Assembly: GCA_017523185.1 (NCBI GenBank)
Contig: JAFWXB010000017.1
Span: forward strand, 1 to 5,091
Origin: Lachnospiraceae bacterium
GTDB lineage: Bacteria; Bacillota_A; Clostridia; Lachnospirales; Lachnospiraceae
Length of the DNA stretch: 5,091 bases
Direction of reading: 5' to 3'
Shown here: positions 1-5,091 of the stretch, piece after piece
Layout of the letters: each line of letters starts with the position of its first letter
Numbering within the stretch: position 1 is the stretch's first letter
Notes under the pieces: model-generated
The model's input: the letters and a program-made list of their open reading frames with translations, nothing else
Told to the model about the DNA's origin: nothing
Database searches by the model: none
Program-made: the position numbers and the translations under genes

Positions 1-1
1 A

Positions 2-1681
2 GAAGAAGGCGTAGAAACTATCTTCGGTTATCCTGGAGGAACAGTTACTGATTTATTTGACGAACTGTATAAGCAAGATACTATCAAAGTGGTATTGCCA
101 AGACATGAACAAGGCTTAATCCATGAAGCAGAAGGTTATGCGAAATCCACAGGAAAAGTAGGGGTATGTCTTGTTACAAGTGGACCGGGAGCGACAAATA
201 TTGTCACAGGTTTAGCAGATGCACATTATGATAATATACCGTTGGTATGTTTTACAGGACAAGTACCACGCAATTTAATAGGAAATGATGCATTTCAGGA
301 AGTAGATATTGTTGGTATTACAAGCAGTATTACAAAATATAGTGTAACGGTACGCAATCGTGATGATTTAGGAAAAATTATCAAAATGGCATTTCATATT
401 GCTCGTACCGGAAAACCGGGACCTGTTCTTGTAGATATTCCAAAAGATATTCAAACATCTGCAGGTTCTCCAATATATCCGACTTATGTAGATATTCGTG
501 GATATAAACCATGTAATAGTGTTCATGTAGGACAATTAAAGAAAGCATATAAATTATTAAAAGGTGCAAAAAAACCACTTATTTTAGCAGGTGGTGGTAT
601 TAATATTTCTAGAGCAAATGATTTATTATTACAATTTGCAGAAAAAGCAAATATTCCGGTTGTTACAACGATTATGGGAAAAGGGGCTATTCCAAGTACG
701 CATGAGCTTTATATAGGAAATAGTGGAATGCATGGAAAATATGCAGCAAATAAAGCAGTTAGTGAATGTGATGTACTGTTTTCCATTGGAACACGTTTTA
801 ATGACCGTATTACAGGGGACTTAAATGAATTTGCACCAAAAGCAAAAATTGTACATATTGACGTAGATACGGCAGCAATTTCACGAAATGTAGTTGTAGA
901 TGTACCCGTTGTATCGGATGCCAAACTTGCAATTGAAAAATTGATTGAATGGGCAGAACCAAAGAAAACAAAGAGTTGGTTAGAAGAAATTGCACAATGG
1001 GAAGCAGAAAATCCCTTAGAAATGCGTCGTGATAGAGGAATGACACCACAGATGATTATGGAACATATTAATAAAAACTTCCAAGATGCGATTTATATTA
1101 CAGACGTAGGACAACATCAGATGTGGGCAACGCAATATTTGGAAATTGGACCACAAAATCAATTAATTACATCAGGTGGACTTGGAACAATGGGATTTGG
1201 ATTCCCAGCATCTATTGGTGCAAAAATTGCAAATCCGGATAGAGAAATTATATGTATTTCCGGAGATGGTGGTATGCAAATGAACATTCAGGAAATGGCA
1301 ACTGCTGTAGTAGAAGGAGCAAATGTCATTGTTTGTGTATTAAATAATTATTATCTTGGTATGGTACGTCAAATGCAACAATTATTCTATGGAAAACGCT
1401 ATATGGCAACTTGTTTAAGAAAACGAGCAACTTGCCCGACAAACTGTAAAGGACCTAATCCGGCGTGTCCACCATATACACCTGATTTTGTAAAACTTGC
1501 AGAAAGCTATGGAGCATATGGTATTCGTGTAGAAAAAGAAGAAGATATTGATGCAGCATTTGCAAAAGCAAAAGAAAATAAAAATGCACCAACGATTATT
1601 GAATTTATGATTTCCACAGATGAAATTGTACTCCCAATGGTAAAAGGTGGAAATCCAATGAGCGAAATGATTTTAAAATAG
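2..1681 (+). CDS. ilvB: Acetolactate synthase large (catalytic) subunit, 5' end outside window
   Basis: This ThDP-dependent enzyme condenses two pyruvates to 2-acetolactate (or pyruvate with 2-oxobutyrate), the first common step of valine, leucine and isoleucine synthesis in the cytoplasm. The frame is open from base 2, giving 559 visible residues; only a short N-terminal piece (roughly 10-20 residues by family length) is missing, so the GTG at 89 is internal and not a start. Visible landmarks: IFGYPGG near the left edge; the RHEQ motif whose Glu (codon 107-109) is the family's ThDP-activating residue; LVTSGPGATN; the FQEVDIVGI segment; and the ThDP/Mg motif GDG (1262-1270) ending in NN (1343-1348). 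Domain order is the usual pyrimidine-binding, central, then pyrophosphate-binding. Oddity: about 19 extra residues with four cysteines lie at about 1403-1480 relative to E. coli IlvI as I recall it. The stop is followed closely by ilvN, which encodes its regulatory partner. Confidence 0.97.
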   Translation, partial: EEGVETIFGYPGGTVTDLFDELYKQDTIKVVLPRHEQGLIHEAEGYAKSTGKVGVCLVTSGPGATNIVTGLADAHYDNIPLVCFTGQVPRNLIGNDAFQEVDIVGITSSITKYSVTVRNRDDLGKIIKMAFHIARTGKPGPVLVDIPKDIQTSAGSPIYPTYVDIRGYKPCNSVHVGQLKKAYKLLKGAKKPLILAGGGINISRANDLLLQFAEKANIPVVTTIMGKGAIPSTHELYIGNSGMHGKYAANKAVSECDVLFSIGTRFNDRITGDLNEFAPKAKIVHIDVDTAAISRNVVVDVPVVSDAKLAIEKLIEWAEPKKTKSWLEEIAQWEAENPLEMRRDRGMTPQMIMEHINKNFQDAIYITDVGQHQMWATQYLEIGPQNQLITSGGLGTMGFGFPASIGAKIANPDREIICISGDGGMQMNIQEMATAVVEGANVIVCVLNNYYLGMVRQMQQLFYGKRYMATCLRKRATCPTNCKGPNPACPPYTPDFVKLAESYGAYGIRVEKEEDIDAAFAKAKENKNAPTIIEFMISTDEIVLPMVKGGNPMSEMILK

Positions 1682-1686
1682 GAGGG
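1680..1686 (+). promoter_or_regulatory. Ribosome binding site of ilvN, overlapping the ilvB stop codon
   Basis: AGGAGGG is a near-perfect Shine-Dalgarno sequence. It begins inside the ilvB TAG stop and lies 7 bases before the ATG at 1694. It favours that start over the in-frame ATG at 1706, which would be 19 bases away. The overlap suggests coupled synthesis of the two subunits. Confidence 0.85.
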
Positions 1687-1693
1687 AAAAGAA

Positions 1694-2200
1694 ATGCAAG
1701 CAATGAAAAACAGATGGATTGCACTTTATGTAGAAAACGAAGTAGGTGTACTTGCAAAAGTTGCAGGACTTTTCTCAGGAAAATCCTATAACCTTCAATC
1801 ACTTACTGTAGGAACAACGGAAGACAAAACCGTATCACGAATGACAATCTGTGTCATGAGTGATGATATTACATTTGAACAAATCAAAAAGCAGTTAAAT
1901 CGTATGGTAGAAGTTATTAAAGTAATTGATTTAACAGATGTACCGGTACATATGAAAGAAATTTTATATGCAAAAGTATTTAATATTACACCGGAACAAC
2001 GCAATGAAGTATTCCAAATTGCACAGGTATTTAAAGTAGAAGTAGCTGATATGGGCGTAGATAGTGTTTTACTCGAATGTAAATTAACAGAACGCAGAAT
2101 CAACGAATTAATTGCACTTTTAAAAGCAAGATTTAAACGAATCTCCATTGTACGAGGTGGAGCAGTAGCAATAGAATCTATTAGTACAGGGGCAAGATAA
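1694..2200 (+). CDS. ilvN: Acetolactate synthase small (regulatory) subunit
   Basis: This is the regulatory subunit that binds and activates the IlvB catalytic subunit and confers feedback inhibition by valine. At 168 residues it matches the usual 160-175. Residues about 7-80 form an ACT domain with the hallmark ENEVGVLAKVAGLF, then YNLQSLTVG and SRMTI; residues about 85-162 are the C-terminal domain of acetolactate synthase small subunits. Aligned by eye with remembered E. coli IlvH, the valine-site residues Asn11, Gly14 and Asn29 correspond to Asn15, Gly18 and Asn33 here, so valine sensitivity is plausible (inference). The start at 1694 is set by the strong ribosome binding site overlapping the ilvB stop. 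The gene is 12 bases after ilvB and is directly followed by a terminator, so it is the last gene of its operon. The E. coli-style name ilvH would also fit; the symbol follows common Firmicutes usage. Confidence 0.96.
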   Translation: MQAMKNRWIALYVENEVGVLAKVAGLFSGKSYNLQSLTVGTTEDKTVSRMTICVMSDDITFEQIKKQLNRMVEVIKVIDLTDVPVHMKEILYAKVFNITPEQRNEVFQIAQVFKVEVADMGVDSVLLECKLTERRINELIALLKARFKRISIVRGGAVAIESISTGAR

Positions 2201-2203
2201 TAG

Positions 2204-2243
2204 AAAACCTCCAAAAATCAGAAATGGTTTTTGGAGGTTTTTT
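2204..2243. terminator. Rho-independent terminator after ilvBN, probably bidirectional
   Basis: A 14-bp perfect stem pairs AAAACCTCCAAAAA (2204-2217) with TTTTTGGAGGTTTT (2228-2241). The 10-base loop may be tightened by two more pairs. On the plus strand the GC part is followed by six T (2238-2243). On the minus strand the same stem ends in TTTTC, so it can also end the converging flavin reductase transcript, whose stop codon is about 90 bases away. Confidence 0.93.
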
Positions 2244-2330
2244 AAAAGAATAATAGAGTATTTTTGTTGATGAACTATCAGATTGTGTCAAAAATCAGAA
2301 AAAATTTTGCACTCTCTTTATCTGTTGCTA

Positions 2331-2837
2331 TTATCTTGCCATTATCTCAATAATTTCCCCTACATACATAGTATGCATATCATTATCCTTATAAAATGTA
2401 TCCATAATATGATTATCTGTAAATGTTTCTTTTGGCATTGGAACTGCTGCCATTTTTTTGCAAAGAATTACAAGATTTGCTTCGTCAGGATATGGGATAC
2501 TGTGACGAAAAGCAGGTGTTAAATTACTTTCTTTAAATTTATCTTCTGTTCTTCCGGAATGACTTCCACAATAAGAAAGGGCATCGTGGTATTGTTTGTC
2601 GAAGAAAGAGAGTGAGAAAAAATCACCATTATCGACAAATTCTTTTGTATATCTGGAATCACGAATAAAGATATAAACAACATTTTTATTCCAGATAACA
2701 CCAACACCACCCCAACTTACAGTCATAGTGTTATAATGTTTTTTGTTTCCGGCTGTTACCAAAGCCCATTCTTTTCCGAGTTTTGTAAAAGGGTTCATTT
2801 CCAACATCTCAATTGGATATGGTTGAAATGTATGCAT
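2331..2837 (-). CDS. Flavin reductase family protein (FMN-binding split barrel)
   Basis: This 168-residue protein resembles small FMN-binding split-barrel proteins of the flavin reductase family, which bind FMN and move electrons between NAD(P)H or other donors and free or bound flavin in the cytoplasm. The substrate cannot be deduced. Recognisable features are NPFTKLGKEWALVTAG near the N-terminus, the central NTMTVSWGGVGVIWNKN segment typical of the flavin-contacting core, RDSRYTKEFVDN, FFSLSFF, the YCGSHSGR motif, and a closing HTMYVGEI strand. Length is normal for the family and no signal peptide or membrane segment is seen. The ATG at 2835-2837 is preceded by GTGAGGT (2850-2844) with a 6-base gap, which supports this start. 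The gene stands alone: it faces the ilvBN terminator at its 3' end and is divergent from the SleC-like gene at its 5' end. Family assignment is firm; physiological role is unknown. Confidence 0.9.
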   Translation of the reverse strand: MHTFQPYPIEMLEMNPFTKLGKEWALVTAGNKKHYNTMTVSWGGVGVIWNKNVVYIFIRDSRYTKEFVDNGDFFSLSFFDKQYHDALSYCGSHSGRTEDKFKESNLTPAFRHSIPYPDEANLVILCKKMAAVPMPKETFTDNHIMDTFYKDNDMHTMYVGEIIEIMAR

Positions 2838-2862
2838 AGTAATACCTCACTTTAAAAAATTA

Positions 2863-2954
2863 TTTGTAATGATAAAAAGAAACTTATTATATTTATGTAA
2901 AAGCATTAAGATAAATGTCAAATAAAAAGAAACTTTCTTTTCTATCATTATAAA
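2863..2954. repeat. Overlapping direct and inverted repeats bracketing the flavin reductase promoter
   Basis: Three structures overlap. A 14-bp direct repeat ATAAAAAGAAACTT occurs at 2872-2885 and 2922-2935, exactly 50 bases apart, one copy immediately on each side of the TTGACA/TATAAT boxes. The second copy sits within a 17-bp odd palindrome, AAAAGAAA-C-TTTCTTTT (2925-2941). The outer flanks also pair: 2867-2882 (TAATGATAAAAAGAAA) is complementary to 2934-2950 apart from one bulged base, and pairing continues outward by a G-T and three A-T pairs. These could be operator sites for a regulator of one or both divergent genes, or a remnant of a small inverted-repeat element. No target-site duplication is apparent. 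Low sequence complexity weakens the case. Confidence 0.6.
2886..2921 (-). promoter_or_regulatory. Candidate promoter of the flavin reductase gene
   Basis: Read on the minus strand, a perfect -35 box TTGACA lies at 2921-2916. An 18-base spacer leads to CATAAA (2897-2892), a 4/6 match to the -10 consensus. A perfect TATAAT follows at 2891-2886, but its 24-base spacing from the -35 box is too long for a normal housekeeping promoter. Transcription would start about 30-50 bases before the start codon. The -35 box is convincing; which -10 is used is unclear. Confidence 0.5.
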
Positions 2955-3030
2955 ATATTATATCAAAAAACAGTTCCATTATGCAATTTTTTTCATACAA
3001 TAGGAAAAAGATAATCTATAAAGGAATGTT

Positions 3031-3747
3031 ATGCAACAACATACAAAACATACAAAAGAATTATCATCACAAAAAGATTTAAAAATGTTACAAGATTCCA
3101 TAGATGAAGGTACACTTCGTATTCGTGTAACTTCAAAATCAGCCAGTTTGCCGGTAGAAAATGCCAAGATTGTAGTTTCTTATACGGGAGGTCCACAAGA
3201 TGTAATAGAAGAATTACAAACCGATAATTCCGGAAATGCACAGGAAATTACACTTCGTACACCACCAATTGAATATTCCATGCAACCAAATGAACGTCAG
3301 CCTTATGCAGAATATACCATAGAAGTTTCGGCAGAAGGATATCGTCCTGTGGTAATTTCAGGAATTGAAGTGATGTCAAATCAATTATCACAACAGAAAG
3401 TAGAATTAGAAGCGTTAGATGCACCTGTTCCAAGAGAGGATAATCTTGTGATTGGACCACATACGTTATATGCAGAATATCCACCGAAAATACCGGAAGA
3501 AGAAGTAAAAACAGTTACGGATACAGGGGAAATCGTACTTAGCAGAGTTGTGATTCCCGAATATATTATTGTACATGATGGACCACCTTCCGATATGAGT
3601 GCAAGAAATTACTATGTACGATATAGAGATTATATTAAAAATGTAGCTTCTAGTGAAATTTATGCCACATGGCCGGATTCTACCATTCGTGCAAATGTAT
3701 TGGCAATTATGTCATTTACCTTAAATCGTGTCTATACGGAGTGGTAG
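3031..3747 (+). CDS. SleC-like spore cortex-lytic protein, C-terminally truncated, probable pseudogene
   Basis: The 238-residue product matches the N-terminal half of Clostridia SleC-type germination enzymes, which are about 420-440 residues long, are activated by proteolysis, and cut cortex peptidoglycan. Residues about 27-128 form a beta-rich pro-domain (GTLRIRVTSKSASLPVENAK, SMQPNERQPYAEYTIEVSAEGY). Then come HTLYAEYPPKIPEE (144-157) and the start of the catalytic part, VIPEYIIVHDGPP (174-186) and YIKNVASSEIYATWP (201-215). Glu209 aligns with the catalytic Glu of the SpoIID fold (inference). The frame stops at TAG after LNRVYTEW, where the family as I recall it continues with Tyr-Arg; the next codons read Arg-Ser-Thr-stop, so the stop looks like a Tyr-to-amber change followed by sequence loss. 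The rest of the catalytic domain and any C-terminal peptidoglycan-binding domain are absent. The start is supported by AAAGGA (3020-3025) 5 bases upstream. No signal peptide is seen. A cortex-lytic function is unlikely in this form. Confidence 0.82.
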   Translation: MQQHTKHTKELSSQKDLKMLQDSIDEGTLRIRVTSKSASLPVENAKIVVSYTGGPQDVIEELQTDNSGNAQEITLRTPPIEYSMQPNERQPYAEYTIEVSAEGYRPVVISGIEVMSNQLSQQKVELEALDAPVPREDNLVIGPHTLYAEYPPKIPEEEVKTVTDTGEIVLSRVVIPEYIIVHDGPPSDMSARNYYVRYRDYIKNVASSEIYATWPDSTIRANVLAIMSFTLNRVYTEW

Positions 3748-3891
3748 CGAAGCACATAGTTTTTATATATTTATAGTGTTTTATGTTAATTTATGTTTTA
3801 TATGTTTTGGAATAAAAGAATATTGAGAAGTTAAATAGTAGATAAGAAGTTAGAGAGTTTTAGATATTTAACAGCAAACGTACACTTTATA

Positions 3892-3917
3892 TAGAAAAGG
3901 CATCACTAAGGATGCCT
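3892..3917 (-). terminator. Rho-independent terminator of the Bfd-like gene
   Basis: On the minus strand, a 7-bp stem AGGCATC/GATGCCT with a 6-base loop (3917-3898) is followed by TTTTC and an AT-rich tail. It begins 6 bases after the stop codon of the small iron-sulfur gene. The T-run is short, so strength is moderate. The plus strand has no good T-run after the stem, so it is not a convincing terminator for the SleC-like gene. Confidence 0.8.
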
Positions 3918-3923
3918 AAAATA

Positions 3924-4109
3924 TTATTTACGTTCTGAAATAAATTGCTTTACTAAACGTTCTACATTATCTAAACAAGCACCACAAGCAGTTCCGGCAC
4001 CAGTTGCATCTTGTACTTCTTCTAATGTAGTTGCACCGGCATCTACGGCATCTTTAATCATACCATTTGTTACACTATAACAGTTACACACAATTTTATC
4101 CATATCCAT
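3924..4109 (-). CDS. Bfd-like [2Fe-2S]-binding protein
   Basis: This 61-residue protein has the BFD-like [2Fe-2S] domain found in bacterioferritin-associated ferredoxin and fused in NifU, nitrite reductases and other proteins. The four cluster ligands are visible as C-x-C at residues 8 and 10 and C-x2-C at 42 and 45 (C-x-C-x31-C-x2-C). Between them is the typical helical stretch with TNGMIKDAVDAGATTLEEVQ, and GTACGACLDNVERLV follows. Length fits a stand-alone domain. The ATG at 4109 was chosen because AAAGGTGG lies 8 bases upstream; a longer frame from GTG at 4121 would start inside that ribosome binding site. Known Bfd passes electrons to bacterioferritin to release stored iron, but no bacterioferritin gene is visible here, so the partner is unknown and generic electron transfer or cluster handling is equally possible. 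It is a single-gene unit with its own terminator, divergent from the ABC gene. Confidence 0.92.
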   Translation of the reverse strand: MDMDKIVCNCYSVTNGMIKDAVDAGATTLEEVQDATGAGTACGACLDNVERLVKQFISERK

Positions 4110-4117
4110 GATATACA

Positions 4118-4125
4118 CCACCTTT
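4118..4125 (-). promoter_or_regulatory. Ribosome binding site deciding the start of the Bfd-like gene
   Basis: On the minus strand AAAGGTGG lies 8 bases before the ATG at 4109. The in-frame GTG at 4121 overlaps it and therefore cannot use it, which favours the 61-residue protein over a 65-residue version. A second in-frame ATG at 4103 is also possible but is farther from the site. Confidence 0.75.
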
Positions 4126-4209
4126 CTAAGATAGCATATACAAATTTAAAAAAAATATACAAAATCAGATAGGCTATTTATTCAATTTAAGAAAATATTA
4201 AATAATTTT

Positions 4210-4294
4210 AAACTTATGTTTATTGTATTTCTTTTCTAAATATGACAAAATTTGTATGTGTTTAGAGAATATATAATTGCTCGAACATAAGTTT
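4210..4294. repeat. Perfect 11-bp inverted repeat around the putative ABC promoter
   Basis: AAACTTATGTT (4210-4220) and its exact reverse complement AACATAAGTTT (4284-4294) are 63 bases apart. The second arm ends 8 bases before the ribosome binding site of the ABC gene. Between the arms lie a perfect TATAAT (4272-4277) and an ATGACA (4242-4247), but their 24-base spacing is not canonical and no good -35 box is found 16-18 bases from TATAAT. The repeat could be a pair of regulator sites for the divergent Bfd-like and ABC genes or a long-loop hairpin. Function is not demonstrated. Confidence 0.5.
4272..4277 (+). promoter_or_regulatory. Candidate -10 box for the ABC transporter gene
   Basis: TATAAT matches the -10 consensus exactly and lies 38 bases upstream of the ABC start codon. 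The sequence 16-18 bases before it is AT-rich and does not resemble TTGACA, and there is no TG extension. In DNA this AT-rich a chance match is quite possible. Confidence 0.3.
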
Positions 4295-4315
4295 TGTAAA
4301 GAAAGGAGTTTTAAA

Positions 4316-5091
4316 ATGCTGGAAACCTTACATTTAACCAAAGTGTATAAAACAAAAGGTGGGGCAGATGTTAAAGCATTAGATGATGTTTCTATTCAGT
4401 TTCCGGAAAAAGGTATGGTTTTTCTGCTTGGAAAGAGTGGAAGTGGAAAATCTACCTTATTAAACGTATGTGGTGGACTGGATTCTCCTACAAGTGGAGA
4501 AATTATTGTAAAAGGCAGAAGTAGTCAAAAGTTTAGTCAAAGTGATTTTGACAGTTATCGAAATACCTTTATTGGATTTATTTTTCAAGAGTACAATATT
4601 TTAGAGGAATTTACGATTGAAGACAATATTGCTCTTGCATTGGAATTGCAAGGAAAACCAAAAGATAAAATTGCGATTGGAGCACTTTTAGAGCAAGTGG
4701 ATTTGACAGGATATGCGAAACGCAAGCCAAATACGCTTTCAGGAGGGCAAAAACAGCGTATTGCAATTGCTCGTGCTTTGATAAAATCACCGGAAATTAT
4801 TATGGCAGATGAGCCGACAGGGGCATTAGATTCGGCAACCGGAAAACAAGTTTTTGATACTTTAAAAAAGTTATCAAAAGACAAACTTGTTATTGTGGTA
4901 TCGCACGATAGAGATTTTGCAGAACAGTATGCAGACCGTATTATTGAATTAAAAGATGGAAAAATTATTTCTGATGTAACAAAGACACAAGAAAAACAAC
5001 AAGCTATTACAGAACATATGAGTATTGTAGGTGATACTTTATGTATTAAGAAAGGAACAGAGCTTACACAACAAGATTTTGAAGAAATTAA
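4316..5091 (+). CDS. ABC transporter ATP-binding protein, MacB/Bce-type, probable ATPase-permease fusion; 3' end outside window
   Basis: The visible 258 residues contain a complete nucleotide-binding domain: Walker A GKSGSGKST (39-47), Q-loop Gln91, signature LSGGQ (141-145), Walker B IIMADEP (161-167, catalytic Glu166), D-loop ALD (170-172) and H-loop His197. The order and the PTGALDS wording are typical of the MacB/LolD/BceA branch, whose FtsX-like permeases act in antimicrobial peptide export or sensing, lipoprotein transport or cell-envelope signalling. A stand-alone ATPase of this branch ends near residue 225-255; here the frame stays open past 258 with SIVGDTLCIKKGTELTQQDFEEI. I associate this tail with Firmicutes proteins in which the ATPase is fused to an FtsX-type permease, so a long fusion is inferred. 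ATG at 4316 follows AAAGGAG (4303-4309) by 6 bases. No two-component system is visible nearby. The substrate cannot be assigned. Confidence 0.93.
   Translation, partial: MLETLHLTKVYKTKGGADVKALDDVSIQFPEKGMVFLLGKSGSGKSTLLNVCGGLDSPTSGEIIVKGRSSQKFSQSDFDSYRNTFIGFIFQEYNILEEFTIEDNIALALELQGKPKDKIAIGALLEQVDLTGYAKRKPNTLSGGQKQRIAIARALIKSPEIIMADEPTGALDSATGKQVFDTLKKLSKDKLVIVVSHDRDFAEQYADRIIELKDGKIISDVTKTQEKQQAITEHMSIVGDTLCIKKGTELTQQDFEEI

Noticed and set aside
89..1681. GTG at 89 as the start of the acetolactate synthase gene
   Set aside because: The frame is open to the left edge and encodes conserved family sequence (GVETIFGYPGG) before this codon, so GTG is internal.
2212..2301. 13-bp direct repeat CAAAAATCAGAAA at 2212-2224 and 2289-2301
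   Set aside because: One copy is part of the terminator stem and loop and both are A-rich. With no third copy and no link to a promoter, chance similarity is the simplest reading.
2285..2312. Weak hairpin GTG(T)CAAAA / TTTTGCAC just after the flavin reductase stop codon
   Set aside because: It has a bulge, few GC pairs and no T-run on the minus strand. The strong bidirectional hairpin at 2204-2243 is a better terminator.
2283..2522. Plus-strand frame of 79 codons at 2283-2522
   Set aside because: It overlaps the flavin reductase gene in antisense, is rich in His/Cys/Ile as expected of a shadow frame, and has no ribosome binding site.
2863..2954. The repeat block as a complete miniature transposable element (MITE)
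   Set aside because: It has terminal inverted repeats, but no flanking target-site duplication is visible and only one copy lies in the window.
2994..3002. CATACAATA upstream of the SleC-like gene as a sigma-G type -10 box
   Set aside because: It resembles the forespore -10 consensus, which would suit a germination gene, but no matching -35 element is present at the right distance, so it is not called.
3748..3891. Possible remnant of the missing SleC C-terminal half or a small RNA gene
   Set aside because: All frames are broken by frequent stops, no SleC motif beyond the first Arg codon is recognisable, and no stable hairpin or promoter stands out. The loose TTTATGTT repetition near 3780-3810 looks like low-complexity sequence.
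4585..4884. Minus-strand frame of 99 codons inside the ABC gene
   Set aside because: It is antisense to the conserved nucleotide-binding domain (signature and Walker B region) and shows no recognisable protein features.

Overview
The window is AT-rich, compactly arranged DNA. Its protein families point to an anaerobic low-GC Firmicute, most likely a Clostridia/Lachnospiraceae-type gut bacterium. Three things suggest this: a SleC-family spore cortex-lytic gene (Clostridia-type germination), an acetolactate synthase with a cysteine-rich insertion, and a MacB/Bce-type ABC ATPase whose C-terminal tail looks like the beginning of an ATPase-permease fusion. The species cannot be named from the sequence alone.

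Layout. (1) Positions 2-2200: the 3' part of ilvB (acetolactate synthase catalytic subunit, start lies left of the window) followed 12 bases later by complete ilvN (regulatory subunit). They form one translationally close unit for branched-chain amino acid synthesis and end at a strong hairpin terminator (2204-2243) that probably works in both directions. (2) 2331-2837, minus strand: a flavin reductase family protein converging on that terminator. (3) 2838-3030: a divergent regulatory region holding a TTGACA-type promoter for the flavin reductase, bracketed by unusual direct and inverted repeats. (4) 3031-3747, plus strand: the N-terminal half of a SleC-like spore cortex-lytic protein, cut off by a stop codon in the middle of the catalytic domain and probably decayed. 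(5) 3748-3891: AT-rich sequence with no gene seen. (6) 3924-4109, minus strand: a 61-residue Bfd-like [2Fe-2S] protein with its own terminator. (7) 4110-4315: a second divergent intergenic region with a perfect 11-bp inverted repeat around a candidate -10 box. (8) 4316 to the right edge: an ABC transporter ATPase, incomplete at its C-terminus.

Apart from ilvB-ilvN the genes look like independent single-gene units. No CRISPR array, tRNA, rRNA, insertion sequence or clear new multi-gene system was found. The points most worth a second look are the truncated SleC-like gene, the four-cysteine insertion in the acetolactate synthase, and the repeat-flanked promoter region at 2863-2954.
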